DNA of 64,000 nt, from assembly GCA_965119715.1 (NCBI GenBank), contig OZ221969.1:1540694-1604693 (forward strand), read 5' to 3'. A model generated the notes under the pieces. It was not told where the DNA came from. It saw only the letters and a program-made list of their open reading frames with translations, and ran no database searches. This stretch comes from JASBYZ01 sp029983705 (lineage in GTDB: Bacteria; Actinomycetota; Coriobacteriia; Coriobacteriales; JAEZZM01). The translations under genes were made by a program, and so were the position numbers. Below are positions 19,030-27,208 of this stretch, piece after piece; the stretch's first letter is position 1; every line of letters begins with the position of its first letter.

Positions 19030-19950
19030 TTACTGCACCTTAACATCTTTTTTATGTATTTGAGAAAATATCGCAGCAATGTGTGCAGCTTGTGTACCGC
19101 AACAACCACCTATAAATTGAACGCCCAAATCTCTATATTCATTTGCATAGCGAGCCATATCATCACTGCTTAGCGGATATATTTTATCGCCCAAAGAATT
19201 AGTTTGAGGAAGGCCTGCACTTGGCATTACGAGAAGTGGCTTATCTGTTGCCTTTTTAAACTGTGGGATAAACTTAACAATTTCTTCATGGGCCATGCAG
19301 TTCATACCGTAGACATCAGCACCTATACGCTCAAAATTTTGAGCTACCTCCTCAACTGTCTCATCAGTTAAAGGAAGTCTTTCCTCACTCGTAAAGCTAA
19401 AAGACATAATAATTGGAAGATCTGTAAGTAACTTTGCACAGGATACTGCGCAGACTGCCTCATCTAGTGAGGTAAAGGTTTCAAACAAAATAGCGTCTGG
19501 TGACTCTAAAAGAAGGGCTTTGAGCTGTTCAGTAAATACTGATGTGGCAAGTGCTTCTTTTTCTTCAATATCTTTAAGCAGCGCTCCTTCAAGTAAAGAT
19601 CTATCAACAGAAGGGTAATCCATAACTCCTAAAGGTCCAACGCTTGCAAGCACGTGCTGAGGCTTTACAGACTTTGCAAGTTTAACTGCCTTTGTATTGA
19701 TAGCTTCTACCTGTTCTTCAAGGTCAAATTTTTGAAGTGCTATTCTATTTGCTTGAAAGGTGTTGGTGCTAATACAATCTGCACCCGCCTGCTTATAAAG
19801 TTTGTGGATGGTCTGAACAGTCTCTTCATCACTGATGTTATAAAACGCGACACAATCTGATATATCAAGCCCCTGACTTTCAAGCATCGTTGCCATAGAA
19901 CCATCTACTACCAGCATGTCTTTTCCAAGTCTGAGTGCTAAGTCTGCCAC
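19030..19950 (-). CDS. Homocysteine S-methyltransferase family protein
   Basis: 306 residues of the pfam Met_synt/S-methyltransferase barrel. The zinc-ligand cysteines are in GMNCMAHEEI and the GGCCGT motif near the C-terminus; the N-terminus has VVDGSMATML. The family transfers a methyl group from S-methylmethionine, betaine or methylfolate to homocysteine to make methionine; the donor is not evident. The start is GTG, preceded by AAGGAGG. The gene stands alone, with a strong inverted repeat about 65-100 bases upstream of its start. Confidence 0.85.
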   Translation of the reverse strand: MADLALRLGKDMLVVDGSMATMLESQGLDISDCVAFYNISDEETVQTIHKLYKQAGADCISTNTFQANRIALQKFDLEEQVEAINTKAVKLAKSVKPQHVLASVGPLGVMDYPSVDRSLLEGALLKDIEEKEALATSVFTEQLKALLLESPDAILFETFTSLDEAVCAVSCAKLLTDLPIIMSFSFTSEERLPLTDETVEEVAQNFERIGADVYGMNCMAHEEIVKFIPQFKKATDKPLLVMPSAGLPQTNSLGDKIYPLSSDDMARYANEYRDLGVQFIGGCCGTQAAHIAAIFSQIHKKDVKVQ

Positions 19951-20015
19951 TGCTGCCTCCTTCTTCTTAAATTTTTGAACAGGTATATGATACTCACATC
20001 AAACAAAATGTAATC

Positions 20016-20052
20016 CTTATCACACAAAAAGTTGTCATTTTGTGTAGATAAG
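20016..20052. repeat. Strong imperfect inverted repeat upstream of the homocysteine methyltransferase gene
   Basis: The arms are CTTATC-ACACAAAA (20016-20029) and TTTTGTGT-A-GATAAG (20038-20052): 14 base pairs with one bulged A and an 8-base spacer. The GC-poor arms and lack of a T tract argue against a terminator. Its position upstream of the GTG start at 19950 suits an operator; no known regulator motif was recognised. Confidence 0.5.
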
Positions 20053-20148
20053 TGCTGCTAGAAGCCGTAAATTTGTAGATACTGTTGATTTGTTAAGAAT
20101 AGTAAACATCAAGGTGTTATTCTCTTTCATTTTTTGGCATACTACTTT

Positions 20149-20332
20149 TGTCGGTACCCCTTAACCGACAGTCGGAACCCCCTTATCCGACAATTATAGT
20201 TGGAATCCCTTATCCAACTTTTATTAATTGGCAAGCCCCCTTCTTGTCCAATTAAAACATATTTATTGAACGAATACGTTCAATACCTCCTTGCGTGGCG
20301 ACTCGGAACCCCTCCGGGTCGTCCTTCTTTTA
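20149..20332 (+). ncRNA. Candidate structured RNA: tandem hairpins with C-rich loops, ending in a terminator-like stem
   Basis: Six consecutive hairpins are visible. H1 has TGTCGGT/ACCGACA with loop ACCCCTTA (20149-20170). H2 has GTCGGA/TCCGAC with loop ACCCCCTTA (20171-20191). H3 has AGTTGGA/TCCAACT with loop ATCCCTTA (20198-20219). H4 has AATTGGCAAG opposite CTTGTCCAATT with loop CCCCCTT (20226-20253). H5 has TATTGAACG/CGTTCAATA with loop AATA (20264-20285). H6 is an 11-bp GC-rich stem with loop ACCCC (20297-20323), followed by CTTCTTTTAT, which looks like an intrinsic terminator and sets the plus strand. Between H5 and H6 lies ACCTCCTT, the 16S anti-Shine-Dalgarno sequence. The H2 and H3 stems differ by a compensated pair (C-G against T-A). 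No ORF is present. Ends are approximate and no promoter is convincing. Confidence 0.6.
20297..20332 (+). terminator. Terminator-like last hairpin of the RNA array
   Basis: An 11-base-pair stem (20297-20307 with 20313-20323, two G-T wobbles) encloses the loop ACCCC and is followed by CTTCTTTTAT. The form fits a plus-strand intrinsic terminator. Confidence 0.5.
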
Positions 20333-20459
20333 TAGAACATTATCTTTTCTTTAAGTTTCCCTTTGGCTTTTACTAATTTTTAGCTCAGATTGAATTGCAC
20401 ATCACTTCATACGCTATATTCCAGGATTTTGGTTTATAAACGTACATCTTGGAGGAGAG

Positions 20460-22458
20460 ATGATGCATTCCTTAGTAAAAAAGACCTGCGCACTTTCTTG
20501 TGGCCTGATGCTCAGTGGCTGCCTCTATGTAGGTATGAGCACACAAGCATACGCACAAAATGCACAAGCACGCGTAGAAGCTACTCACAAAGTAAAATAC
20601 GAAGGATCTGTATGGGAACAAGGCAAAGAGCATGATGTTGCCGGCAGAACAATTACTGCCAACTACCTAAGCTTAGGCAATAAGGGACAAGCATATTTGT
20701 TAGAAGTTTATCATGATGGCTTTCCTAAAGAGGCAATAGAGGCTGCAAATTTTGAACAGAGCTCAGAGCTAAACCTAGGCCAAAGGCTTCTTTTACATGC
20801 CGCCCAAGAGATGGAGAGGCCTCAGCACTTAAGTGAAGATGAGTTTAACTTTGCAGTACAACTTGCCCTGTGGTCTACCAAACGAGAGAGCGGATCTAAT
20901 CTTGATGCTTCTCACTACTTCGATGTAAACATTACAAATCAGGAGCATGCAGCTGAGTTTTTATCGCTTGTACAAAAGCTCTATAAGATTTCAGAGGGAC
21001 AAAACCCCTATGTTTATAAGCTCTCAACAGAAAAACAGGAGTGGACAAAACTTAACGATACTACCCTAATTAAAAGAATAGGAAAGCTAGAGGGCGGACC
21101 ACTTTTTAAGGGAAGGATTACAAGCCCAAGCCCAGATTTAGTAATCTGCGATAAGCAAGGTAAGGCGCTAAGCGAAATTGGCCCAGGCACTGAGCTCTAT
21201 CTCACAAAAAAGAAAGATTCTCTTGTTCAGGGAATGCAGACCTTTACACTCACCCCTCTTAAAGACCTTCCGCACTATGAGGTGTATAGCGATGCAAGCC
21301 AAAAAATCAAGCTTGTATCTGATACTCCAATCGTAAAACCGCAAAGCACTGAGTTTTCTATAGATGTAAGTTTTGAACAAGAAGCGCTCACGATTGAAGG
21401 CTTAAGTGACCTTACTATCCTAGAACATAAGGCCATTCCTGATATGCACATTCGCGTAAGCCCTGAAGGCGCAAAGATCACTGAGAAGACACTTCCCAAA
21501 GGCATAAGCTTTGATGAAACAAAAAAGCAAATTACAGGCACCCCTCTTATAGATGACTGGGGCAAAACGGAAGAGAAAAGAAAGCTCCCGCTTGAACTTG
21601 TAGCTCAAAATCCTGAGGACAAGCAAACAAGCAAGGCAAACTCCCACATCACGGTACTAAGAGATACCGACAAAGATGGCATCTCAGACATTGATGATGT
21701 CGATGATGACAATGACGGCTTTAGCGATGAAGAAGAGATACAAGCAGGAACTGACCCAAAGGATAAAAACTCATTTCCTCAAAAAACAGACCTACCTAAA
21801 GAGGAGCTTAAGCTCAAAGCACCTCAAGATACACGCGTGATTGAACATAAAAGTATGGAGCCTCTAAAAATTAAGGTAAGTCCTCTTGAGGCACACCTTT
21901 CGGTAAGCTACATCCCTAAAGGAATTAGCCTCAGTAAAGAAAACCAGAACTTATATGGTGAGCCCGTTATTACTGATTGGAAAAAAAGACGAAGAAGTAC
22001 GAGTTTATAGCCCAAAAATTAGAGCTGAGCACAAAGATATGTTCAAAGAAGACCAATTTAAACTGAGTGTACTCAGAGATACTGATAAAGACGGCAAGCC
22101 TGATATAGAAGACCCAGATGATGATAACGATGGTTACACAGATGAGTTTGAAATCAAGTCAGGAACTGATCCAAAGGATCCAAAAAGCTATCCTGACAAC
22201 TCAAAAGGCACAAACTTAAAGGGTAACAATACTAAGCCTAAAAAATCATCTGATAATAATGACTTTTGGAGCAATATAGGATTAGAGGATCCAAAAGATG
22301 ACAGCAAAAAGGGCCAAGATACAGACACAGGTGGTGTATCTGATATCTCAGCCCTTCCAAAAACTTCTGATACAAAAAACTATCTTATTGCACCAGCACT
22401 AACACTTGGTTTTGTTTCTTGGCTAGTTGTTCTCAGGCGCTTCCTGAATTTTAGCTAG
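20460..22458 (+). pseudogene. LPxTG surface protein with calcium-binding repeats, frameshifted at an A7 tract
   Basis: The signal peptide (about 1-32, ending AYAQ) and a probable adhesin N-terminal domain are followed by two copies of a repeat. Each copy ends in a thrombospondin type-3-like Ca-binding stretch (DTDKDGISDIDDVDDDNDG and DTDKDGKPDIEDPDDDNDG). The first frame stops at 22010 after 516 residues. The second copy and the sorting signal LPKTSD, with membrane helix and Arg tail, continue in another frame to 22458. The frames join at AAAAAAA 21981-21987: one A fewer restores one protein. As written, the 516-residue product would be secreted but not sortase-anchored. It could be phase-variable, rescued by slippage, a true pseudogene, or a base error. 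A GGAGGAG site precedes the ATG; ATG 20463 is slightly better spaced. Confidence 0.75.
21981..21987 (+). repeat. A7 tract at a frame break (LPxTG Ca-repeat protein)
   Basis: The reading frame changes by +1 across this run. A6 would give continuous ...TDW-KK-DEEVRVY, which aligns with the first repeat copy (DDWGKTEEKRK). Confidence 0.7.
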
Positions 22459-22872
22459 AAACTCTCTATTTTTCTCACAGTCGGAGCAGCGCCTTAGGTA
22501 AGCAATCCATTTATCAACGGTATCCTTACTTATGGCATGCTCCATCTCGCAAGCCTCGTCATTAGCAACTTCTGGGTCTACTCCCAGCTGGTGTATTAAG
22601 AAGCTTCTAAGCAGTCTGTGGCGGTCAAGCACTTCTTTACCATACTCAATACCCTCAGGGGTTAAAGTAATCTTTCCGTAGTGCTCCTGCTCTACATATC
22701 CTGCCTCTTTTAGCACATTAAGCGCTTTGTTAACGCTCGCCTTACTCACATTAAGCTGGTGAGCGATATCTACCGACTTAACACCTTCATCTACAGAATC
22801 TTCTGATAGTAGATATATAGCCTCTAGATAATCTTCATGTGCATGAGATAGATCGTAGTCTAAAATCATCAT
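22423..22872 (-). CDS. DtxR/MntR-family metal-dependent regulator
   Basis: 149 residues from ATG 22872, chosen because GAAGG then sits six bases upstream; a GTG at 22878 has no spacing. The N-terminal winged helix (HEDYLEAIYLL to KASVNKALNVLKEAGYVEQE) and the metal-binding dimerisation domain (EACEMEHAISKDTVDKW) are typical. There is no C-terminal SH3-like domain, as in MntR. It is the last gene of the feo operon and probably represses it with Fe(II) or Mn(II). Its 3' end overlaps the convergent surface protein gene by 36 bases. Confidence 0.9.
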   Translation of the reverse strand: MMILDYDLSHAHEDYLEAIYLLSEDSVDEGVKSVDIAHQLNVSKASVNKALNVLKEAGYVEQEHYGKITLTPEGIEYGKEVLDRHRLLRSFLIHQLGVDPEVANDEACEMEHAISKDTVDKWIAYLRRCSDCEKNREFLAKIQEAPENN

Positions 22873-22884
22873 ACTCACCCTTCT

Positions 22885-22906
22885 ACATGCTATTCATGAA
22901 GCATGT
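22885..22906. repeat. Inverted repeat upstream of the DtxR-family gene
   Basis: ACATGCT (22885-22891) and AGCATGT (22900-22906) are exact complements around an 8-base spacer, between the Cys-rich gene stop and the regulator start. It could be an autoregulatory operator or an RNA hairpin; there is no T tract. Confidence 0.35.
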
Positions 22907-22913
22907 ATTCTAT

Positions 22914-23099
22914 CTATTGGTGTTGCTTTTCAATATCCTTTAGAAGTTTATCAAAATTATCGGTAGATTCACAGCATGAACCATTACATGACTGCGCACA
23001 ATCTCCGCAAGCGCAACTACCCTTAGTTCTAACATGTCTAATAGCTAAAGCAATAATGGCTATTAGTATTAATCCTACTATAATAGTACCGGCAGACAT
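22914..23099 (-). CDS. FeoB-associated Cys-rich membrane protein
   Basis: 61 residues from ATG 23099: one N-terminal membrane helix (about 5-22), then the cluster CACGDCAQSCNGSCC and a charged tail. This matches the small FeoB-associated Cys-rich protein family found after feoB; its role in ferrous iron transport is not defined, but the cysteines could handle Fe(II). An AAGGAG ten bases upstream overlaps the feoB stop. Confidence 0.85.
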   Translation of the reverse strand: MSAGTIIVGLILIAIIALAIRHVRTKGSCACGDCAQSCNGSCCESTDNFDKLLKDIEKQHQ

Positions 23100-23113
23100 C
23101 TTCAAACAACTCC

Positions 23114-25291
23114 TTAATCTTTATGCATTTCTGCATGAGCCACAGAGCTCTTGTATTGTGACTCAAGTGAGCGAGCCTTAGTGCTTGGCTTTCTAAACAT
23201 GAGATATAACATCAATACAAATACACCCGCAGCAATGATAGTCATAGCGTTTATCTGGCCGCCTTCAAATGCTACATGAGCAAATTGATAGATGATAAAT
23301 GATAGAGCGTAAGCAAAAATCATTTGGAAGGTAACTGCAAATGCAATCCACTTCTTATCAACAAGCTCTGATCTGTAAGCACCAATGCAGGCTTGGCAAG
23401 GTACGTTGAACTGGTTAAACATCATGAATGCAAATGCTGATGCTGGAGTAAAGATGAGTGGTACCATGCTGAGCGCATTAGCATCTGCATCTCCACCGCT
23501 AATACCAGAGAACATACCCATGGTTGAAACTACAACCTCTTTAGCAGCAATACCCGTGAAGGTAGCAACTGATGCAACCCAGTTGTCAAATCCAAGAGGA
23601 ATAAAGAGAGGAGACACAAGTTTACCAAATGCTGATAAGAGTGAGTCTACATCGCTCTCTCCAAATGGAGCAAACTCGCCGGCAACAGTAATGTTTTGTA
23701 AGAACCATAAGATTACTACTACAAGCAAGATGATAGTTCCTGCTTTGATTAAGAATGCCTTAGTTCTATCCCAAGTAGTAAGAAGTACTGAGCTGATACG
23801 TGGAACGTGATACTCAGGAAGCTCCATAATAAATGGGGTTGGGTCTGATGCAAAAGCTGGGAACTTCTTAAGGATAAGACCTGTAATAACTACGGCAACA
23901 ATACCCATGAAGTAGCACAGTGGAGCAAACCACCAGTAACCAAGTACGGTTGATGCAAAGAGGGACACGATAGCTGACTTAGCTGAGCAAGGTAGATAGT
24001 GTGCAACCATAATGGTCATACGTCTATCAGCCTCGTTTTCAATGGTTCTTGTTCCCATGATTCCAGGAACTGCACAACCAGTACCAATAAGAATTGGGAT
24101 AAATGATTTACCAGATAGACCAAACTTTCTTAAGATTCTATCTAAGATAAATGCGATACGAGCCATGTATCCAATATCTTCTAGGATAGTAAGTAAGATA
24201 AACAAGGTAACAATCTGAGGTAAGAATCCAAGTGGTGCACCAACACCGGCGATAATACCATCGCAGATAAGTGAGGTGAGCCATGAAGCTACGCTGTTTG
24301 CCTCAAGAAAGGCTTGTACATTTCCTTGAACCCACTCAGCAACAAATACATCGTTAACCCAGTCAGAAAGTGGAGTACCCACAAGTTTAATAGCAATGTA
24401 GTAAATTGCTGTCATTACCAAGATAAAGATTGGAATAGCTAAGATTCTGTTGGTAACAATGCGGTCGACTTTTGCAGAAATTGTGTCTGCAGTGGTTGTC
24501 TTAACATAGTTTTGAACAACGGTCTCAATGTAGTTATAGCGAGCGTTTGAGATAATACCCTCTCCGTCATCGCCATGGTACTCTTTAAGTGCATCAGCAA
24601 GTGCTTCTACCGTGTGGTATTCTTTCTCGCTTAAGCTTAAAGAATCTGCAGTTTTTCCGTCATCTTCAAGTAATTTAATTGCATTCCAACGTGCAAGTGG
24701 AGAATTATCAAGCTTAGGAACTGCCTTGATAATCTTACCTAATACCTCTTCGGTCTTCTCGTCAAATTGAGCGATGTAGTGAGTGCGCTTTGGCATCTGA
24801 ACAGACTTTTTAGCTGCTTGAATAAGCTCGTTTACACCCTTGTTGTGAAGAGCTGAAATCTCTACAACTGGGTAGCCCAAAATGTCTTTTAGAGCCTTTG
24901 CATCAATCTCAATACCACGCTTGTCAACTTGGTCGATGAAGTTTAATGCGATCACCATAGGTATATTTAACTCAGCAAGTTGGGTAGTTAAATAAAGTGA
25001 TCGCTCAAGATTAGTAGCATCTACGAGATTGATGATTAAATCTGGGGATGCACCTTTCTCACCTTTTAAATAATCGCGAGCGATCACTTCTTCGAGTGAA
25101 TATGGTGATAGTGAATAAATACCTGGAAGGTCGGTTAATGTGATGGATTTATCGGCCTTAAGTTTACCTTCTTTTTTCTCAACGGTAACGCCAGGCCAGT
25201 TTCCTACGTATTGATTTGAGCCGGTAAGCGCATTAAAAAGCGTTGTTTTACCAGAGTTTGGATTACCAGCTAAAGCAATGGTAATTGGCAT
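23114..25291 (-). CDS. feoB: Ferrous iron transporter FeoB
   Basis: 725 residues. The N-terminal G domain has GNPNSGKTTLF, DLPGIYSLSPYS and NLVDATNLERS. A linker then leads to the membrane part with the Gate motifs (FIPILIGTGCAVPGIMGTR) and a conserved cysteine segment (FNVPCQACIGAYRSE). FeoB imports Fe(II) across the cytoplasmic membrane. It lies 55 bases after feoA and nine bases before the Cys-rich gene. Confidence 0.97.
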   Translation of the reverse strand: MPITIALAGNPNSGKTTLFNALTGSNQYVGNWPGVTVEKKEGKLKADKSITLTDLPGIYSLSPYSLEEVIARDYLKGEKGASPDLIINLVDATNLERSLYLTTQLAELNIPMVIALNFIDQVDKRGIEIDAKALKDILGYPVVEISALHNKGVNELIQAAKKSVQMPKRTHYIAQFDEKTEEVLGKIIKAVPKLDNSPLARWNAIKLLEDDGKTADSLSLSEKEYHTVEALADALKEYHGDDGEGIISNARYNYIETVVQNYVKTTTADTISAKVDRIVTNRILAIPIFILVMTAIYYIAIKLVGTPLSDWVNDVFVAEWVQGNVQAFLEANSVASWLTSLICDGIIAGVGAPLGFLPQIVTLFILLTILEDIGYMARIAFILDRILRKFGLSGKSFIPILIGTGCAVPGIMGTRTIENEADRRMTIMVAHYLPCSAKSAIVSLFASTVLGYWWFAPLCYFMGIVAVVITGLILKKFPAFASDPTPFIMELPEYHVPRISSVLLTTWDRTKAFLIKAGTIILLVVVILWFLQNITVAGEFAPFGESDVDSLLSAFGKLVSPLFIPLGFDNWVASVATFTGIAAKEVVVSTMGMFSGISGGDADANALSMVPLIFTPASAFAFMMFNQFNVPCQACIGAYRSELVDKKWIAFAVTFQMIFAYALSFIIYQFAHVAFEGGQINAMTIIAAGVFVLMLYLMFRKPSTKARSLESQYKSSVAHAEMHKD

Positions 25292-25346
25292 GTCTGTTTA
25301 CTCCTTCGTACAGAGCACTATTGAATTAACACTGTTGTTAGAAGAA

Positions 25347-25595
25347 TTAAGCGATTTCTTCGAGAAGAACATTTTCTCCGTCTGCTCTTCTGAAAGTAAG
25401 CTCATATCCCCTAAGGTTGATTTGGACTGGATCACCAAATGGCGCAACCTTGCGGATTTTAATTTGGGTACCTTTTGTGATTCCCATATCCATGATGCGT
25501 CTTCTGACAGGTCCTGAACCATTTACGCTTTCTACTCTGTAGGTTTTTCCAACCTCTACATCACTTAAGCGACGAGCCTCAGTCACGGTCTCCAT
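25347..25595 (-). CDS. feoA: Ferrous iron transport protein FeoA
   Basis: 82 residues from ATG 25595, preferred over upstream in-frame starts because GGAGGTG sits four to five bases before it. The small SH3-like domain has VGKTYRVESVNGSGPVRRR and IRKVAPFGDPVQINLRGYEL. FeoA is a cytoplasmic partner of FeoB. It is the first gene of the operon feoA-feoB-Cys-rich protein-dtxR. Confidence 0.93.
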   Translation of the reverse strand: METVTEARRLSDVEVGKTYRVESVNGSGPVRRRIMDMGITKGTQIKIRKVAPFGDPVQINLRGYELTFRRADGENVLLEEIA

Positions 25596-25638
25596 TGACA
25601 CCTCCACACTTTTCTCTCTAAATTCTAAGTACCTTTCA

Positions 25639-25667
25639 TGTTTACCATTGGTAACTTGCATTGTCAA
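25639..25667 (-). promoter_or_regulatory. Likely feo promoter with overlapping palindromic operator
   Basis: On the minus strand a perfect -35 TTGACA (25667-25662) is 17 bases from a weaker -10 TAAACA (25644-25639). The 13-base dyad TTACCATTGGTAA (25642-25654) overlaps the -10 and spacer, a suitable place for the DtxR-family repressor encoded in the same operon. Confidence 0.55.
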
Positions 25668-25763
25668 TTATTTTAAGGGAGATTTACAAAAAATGTTAGA
25701 GAATTTAAACTTAAAGGTATACATATAAATTACCTGCAGTTTAGTAGAGATTTAGGAGCACAT

Positions 25764-26999
25764 ATGTCTGATGTCTTAGAGCGCTTTTTGCGCTACGTTC
25801 AAGTCGATACCCAGTCTGACCCAAACAACGAGAAAGAGACTCCTTCTTCTCAAATTCAGTTTGACCTAGCTCACCTACTTGAATCAGAACTCAAAGCCTT
25901 AGGCGCAAAAGATGTTGAAGTAAGTAAAAACTCTTATGTGCTTGCAAAAATTGACGGAAGTGAAGGCCTTGAAGATGCTCCTCGCCTTGGACTTATTGCA
26001 CATATTGATACAAGTTATGATGCTCCTGCCAGTGGCGTTAAGCCTCAGCTCAAAAAATTTGATGGCAAAGATATTGTGCTTTCAGATTCAGAAGATGCAG
26101 TAAAAATTTTAGTTTCAGAGCTTGAAGATGCCGATAAGCTCATTGGCAAAACCATTGTGTGCACTGATGGCACTACCCTACTTGGTGCTGACGACAAGGC
26201 TGGAGTGGCAGAGATTATGTCACTGATACATCGCCTTCAAGAAGACCCAAGTATTCCTCATCCTCCACTTGCTATTTGCTTTGCTCCTGATGAAGAAATT
26301 GGACACGGAGCTGAACTTCTTGATTTAGATACCTTTGGCGCGCAGTATGCATATACGGTTGACGGCGGCCCAATTGGCGAGTTTGAGTATGAGAGCTTTA
26401 ATGCAGCAGATGCCAAAATAGAAATAAAAGGCACTGGAGTACACCCAGGATCTGCTAAAAATATCATGGTAAATGCTCTGCAACTTGCTTTTGAAATTAA
26501 CCAAGCGCTTCCTGCTCATGAGCGCCCAGAGCACACCGAATCCTATGAGGGTTTTTATCACTTGCTTGAGCTTAAGGGCGAGACTACCCATGCGTATATG
26601 CACTATATAATTAGAGATCACAGTAAAGAAGCCCTTGAAGCTAAAAAAGAATTCTTAAGCGATATAGTTGCGCTGATTAATAAGCGCCACGGTGAGGGCC
26701 GCATAAAGCTTGCACTTAAAGATTCCTACTACAACATGGCAGATATTGTAGAAAAACATCCACTCTTAATTGAGAACGCTCACGATGCTTACGAAAAAGC
26801 AGGCTATAGCCCTATCACCCTACCAATTAGAGGTGGTACAGATGGATCTCAACTTTCTTTTAGAGGACTTCCATGTCCAAACCTCTCTACCGGTGGCTAT
26901 AATTACCACTCAATTCGTGAGTTTGTACCAGTGGAATCACTCGAAGGTATGGTTGATATCCTCGAGCGACTAGTAAGAATTTTTGCCGAGAAAAACTAA
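25764..26999 (+). CDS. pepT: Peptidase T (tripeptide aminopeptidase)
   Basis: 411 residues of the M20 family. The first metal ligand is in LIAHIDTSYDA, the bridging Asp in LGADDKAG, the catalytic Glu pair in FAPDEEIGHGA, and the C-terminal His in RGGTDGSQLSFRG...GGYNYHS. PepT removes N-terminal residues from tripeptides in the cytoplasm using zinc. The start has AGGAG upstream. The stop and downstream terminator form one copy of a 68-base direct repeat. Confidence 0.96.
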   Translation: MSDVLERFLRYVQVDTQSDPNNEKETPSSQIQFDLAHLLESELKALGAKDVEVSKNSYVLAKIDGSEGLEDAPRLGLIAHIDTSYDAPASGVKPQLKKFDGKDIVLSDSEDAVKILVSELEDADKLIGKTIVCTDGTTLLGADDKAGVAEIMSLIHRLQEDPSIPHPPLAICFAPDEEIGHGAELLDLDTFGAQYAYTVDGGPIGEFEYESFNAADAKIEIKGTGVHPGSAKNIMVNALQLAFEINQALPAHERPEHTESYEGFYHLLELKGETTHAYMHYIIRDHSKEALEAKKEFLSDIVALINKRHGEGRIKLALKDSYYNMADIVEKHPLLIENAHDAYEKAGYSPITLPIRGGTDGSQLSFRGLPCPNLSTGGYNYHSIREFVPVESLEGMVDILERLVRIFAEKN

Positions 27000-27057
27000 G
27001 CCTTTTTCACTTAGATATCTCTTCTGTGCACCCCGTAAATTTGTGGGGTGCTTTTTT
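26990..27057 (+). repeat. Direct repeat copy 1 (pepT 3' end plus terminator)
   Basis: This copy pairs with 30769-30836. The segments GAAAAACTAA and CCTTTTTCACTTAGATATCT are identical in both, and the terminator stems differ by compensated bases. Confidence 0.85.
27028..27057 (+). terminator. pepT terminator
   Basis: GCACCCC (27028-27034) pairs with GGGGTGC (27045-27051), followed by TTTTTT. Confidence 0.9.
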
Positions 27058-27208
27058 ATACCGTTAAAGTTGCTAATACAGCCGGATAAAATATTTATAT
27101 AATTTACCCTGTATATTTATTACCATTTTGTTATCATTTAATTGCATTTATCAATCTAATTAGAAAATTTAATAAATAGGAATTCTAACCTGATTGGACT
27201 TGAGAAAA

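Noticed and set aside
20370..20420. Promoter TTGCAC/TATATT for the Ca-repeat surface gene
   Set aside because: The spacing of 14 bases is too short, and the alternative TTGAAT gives 19; neither is convincing.
20460..20560. Lipoprotein signal (LSGC) in the Ca-repeat surface protein
   Set aside because: A standard signal peptidase I site (AYAQ) and a C-terminal LPKTSD fit better.
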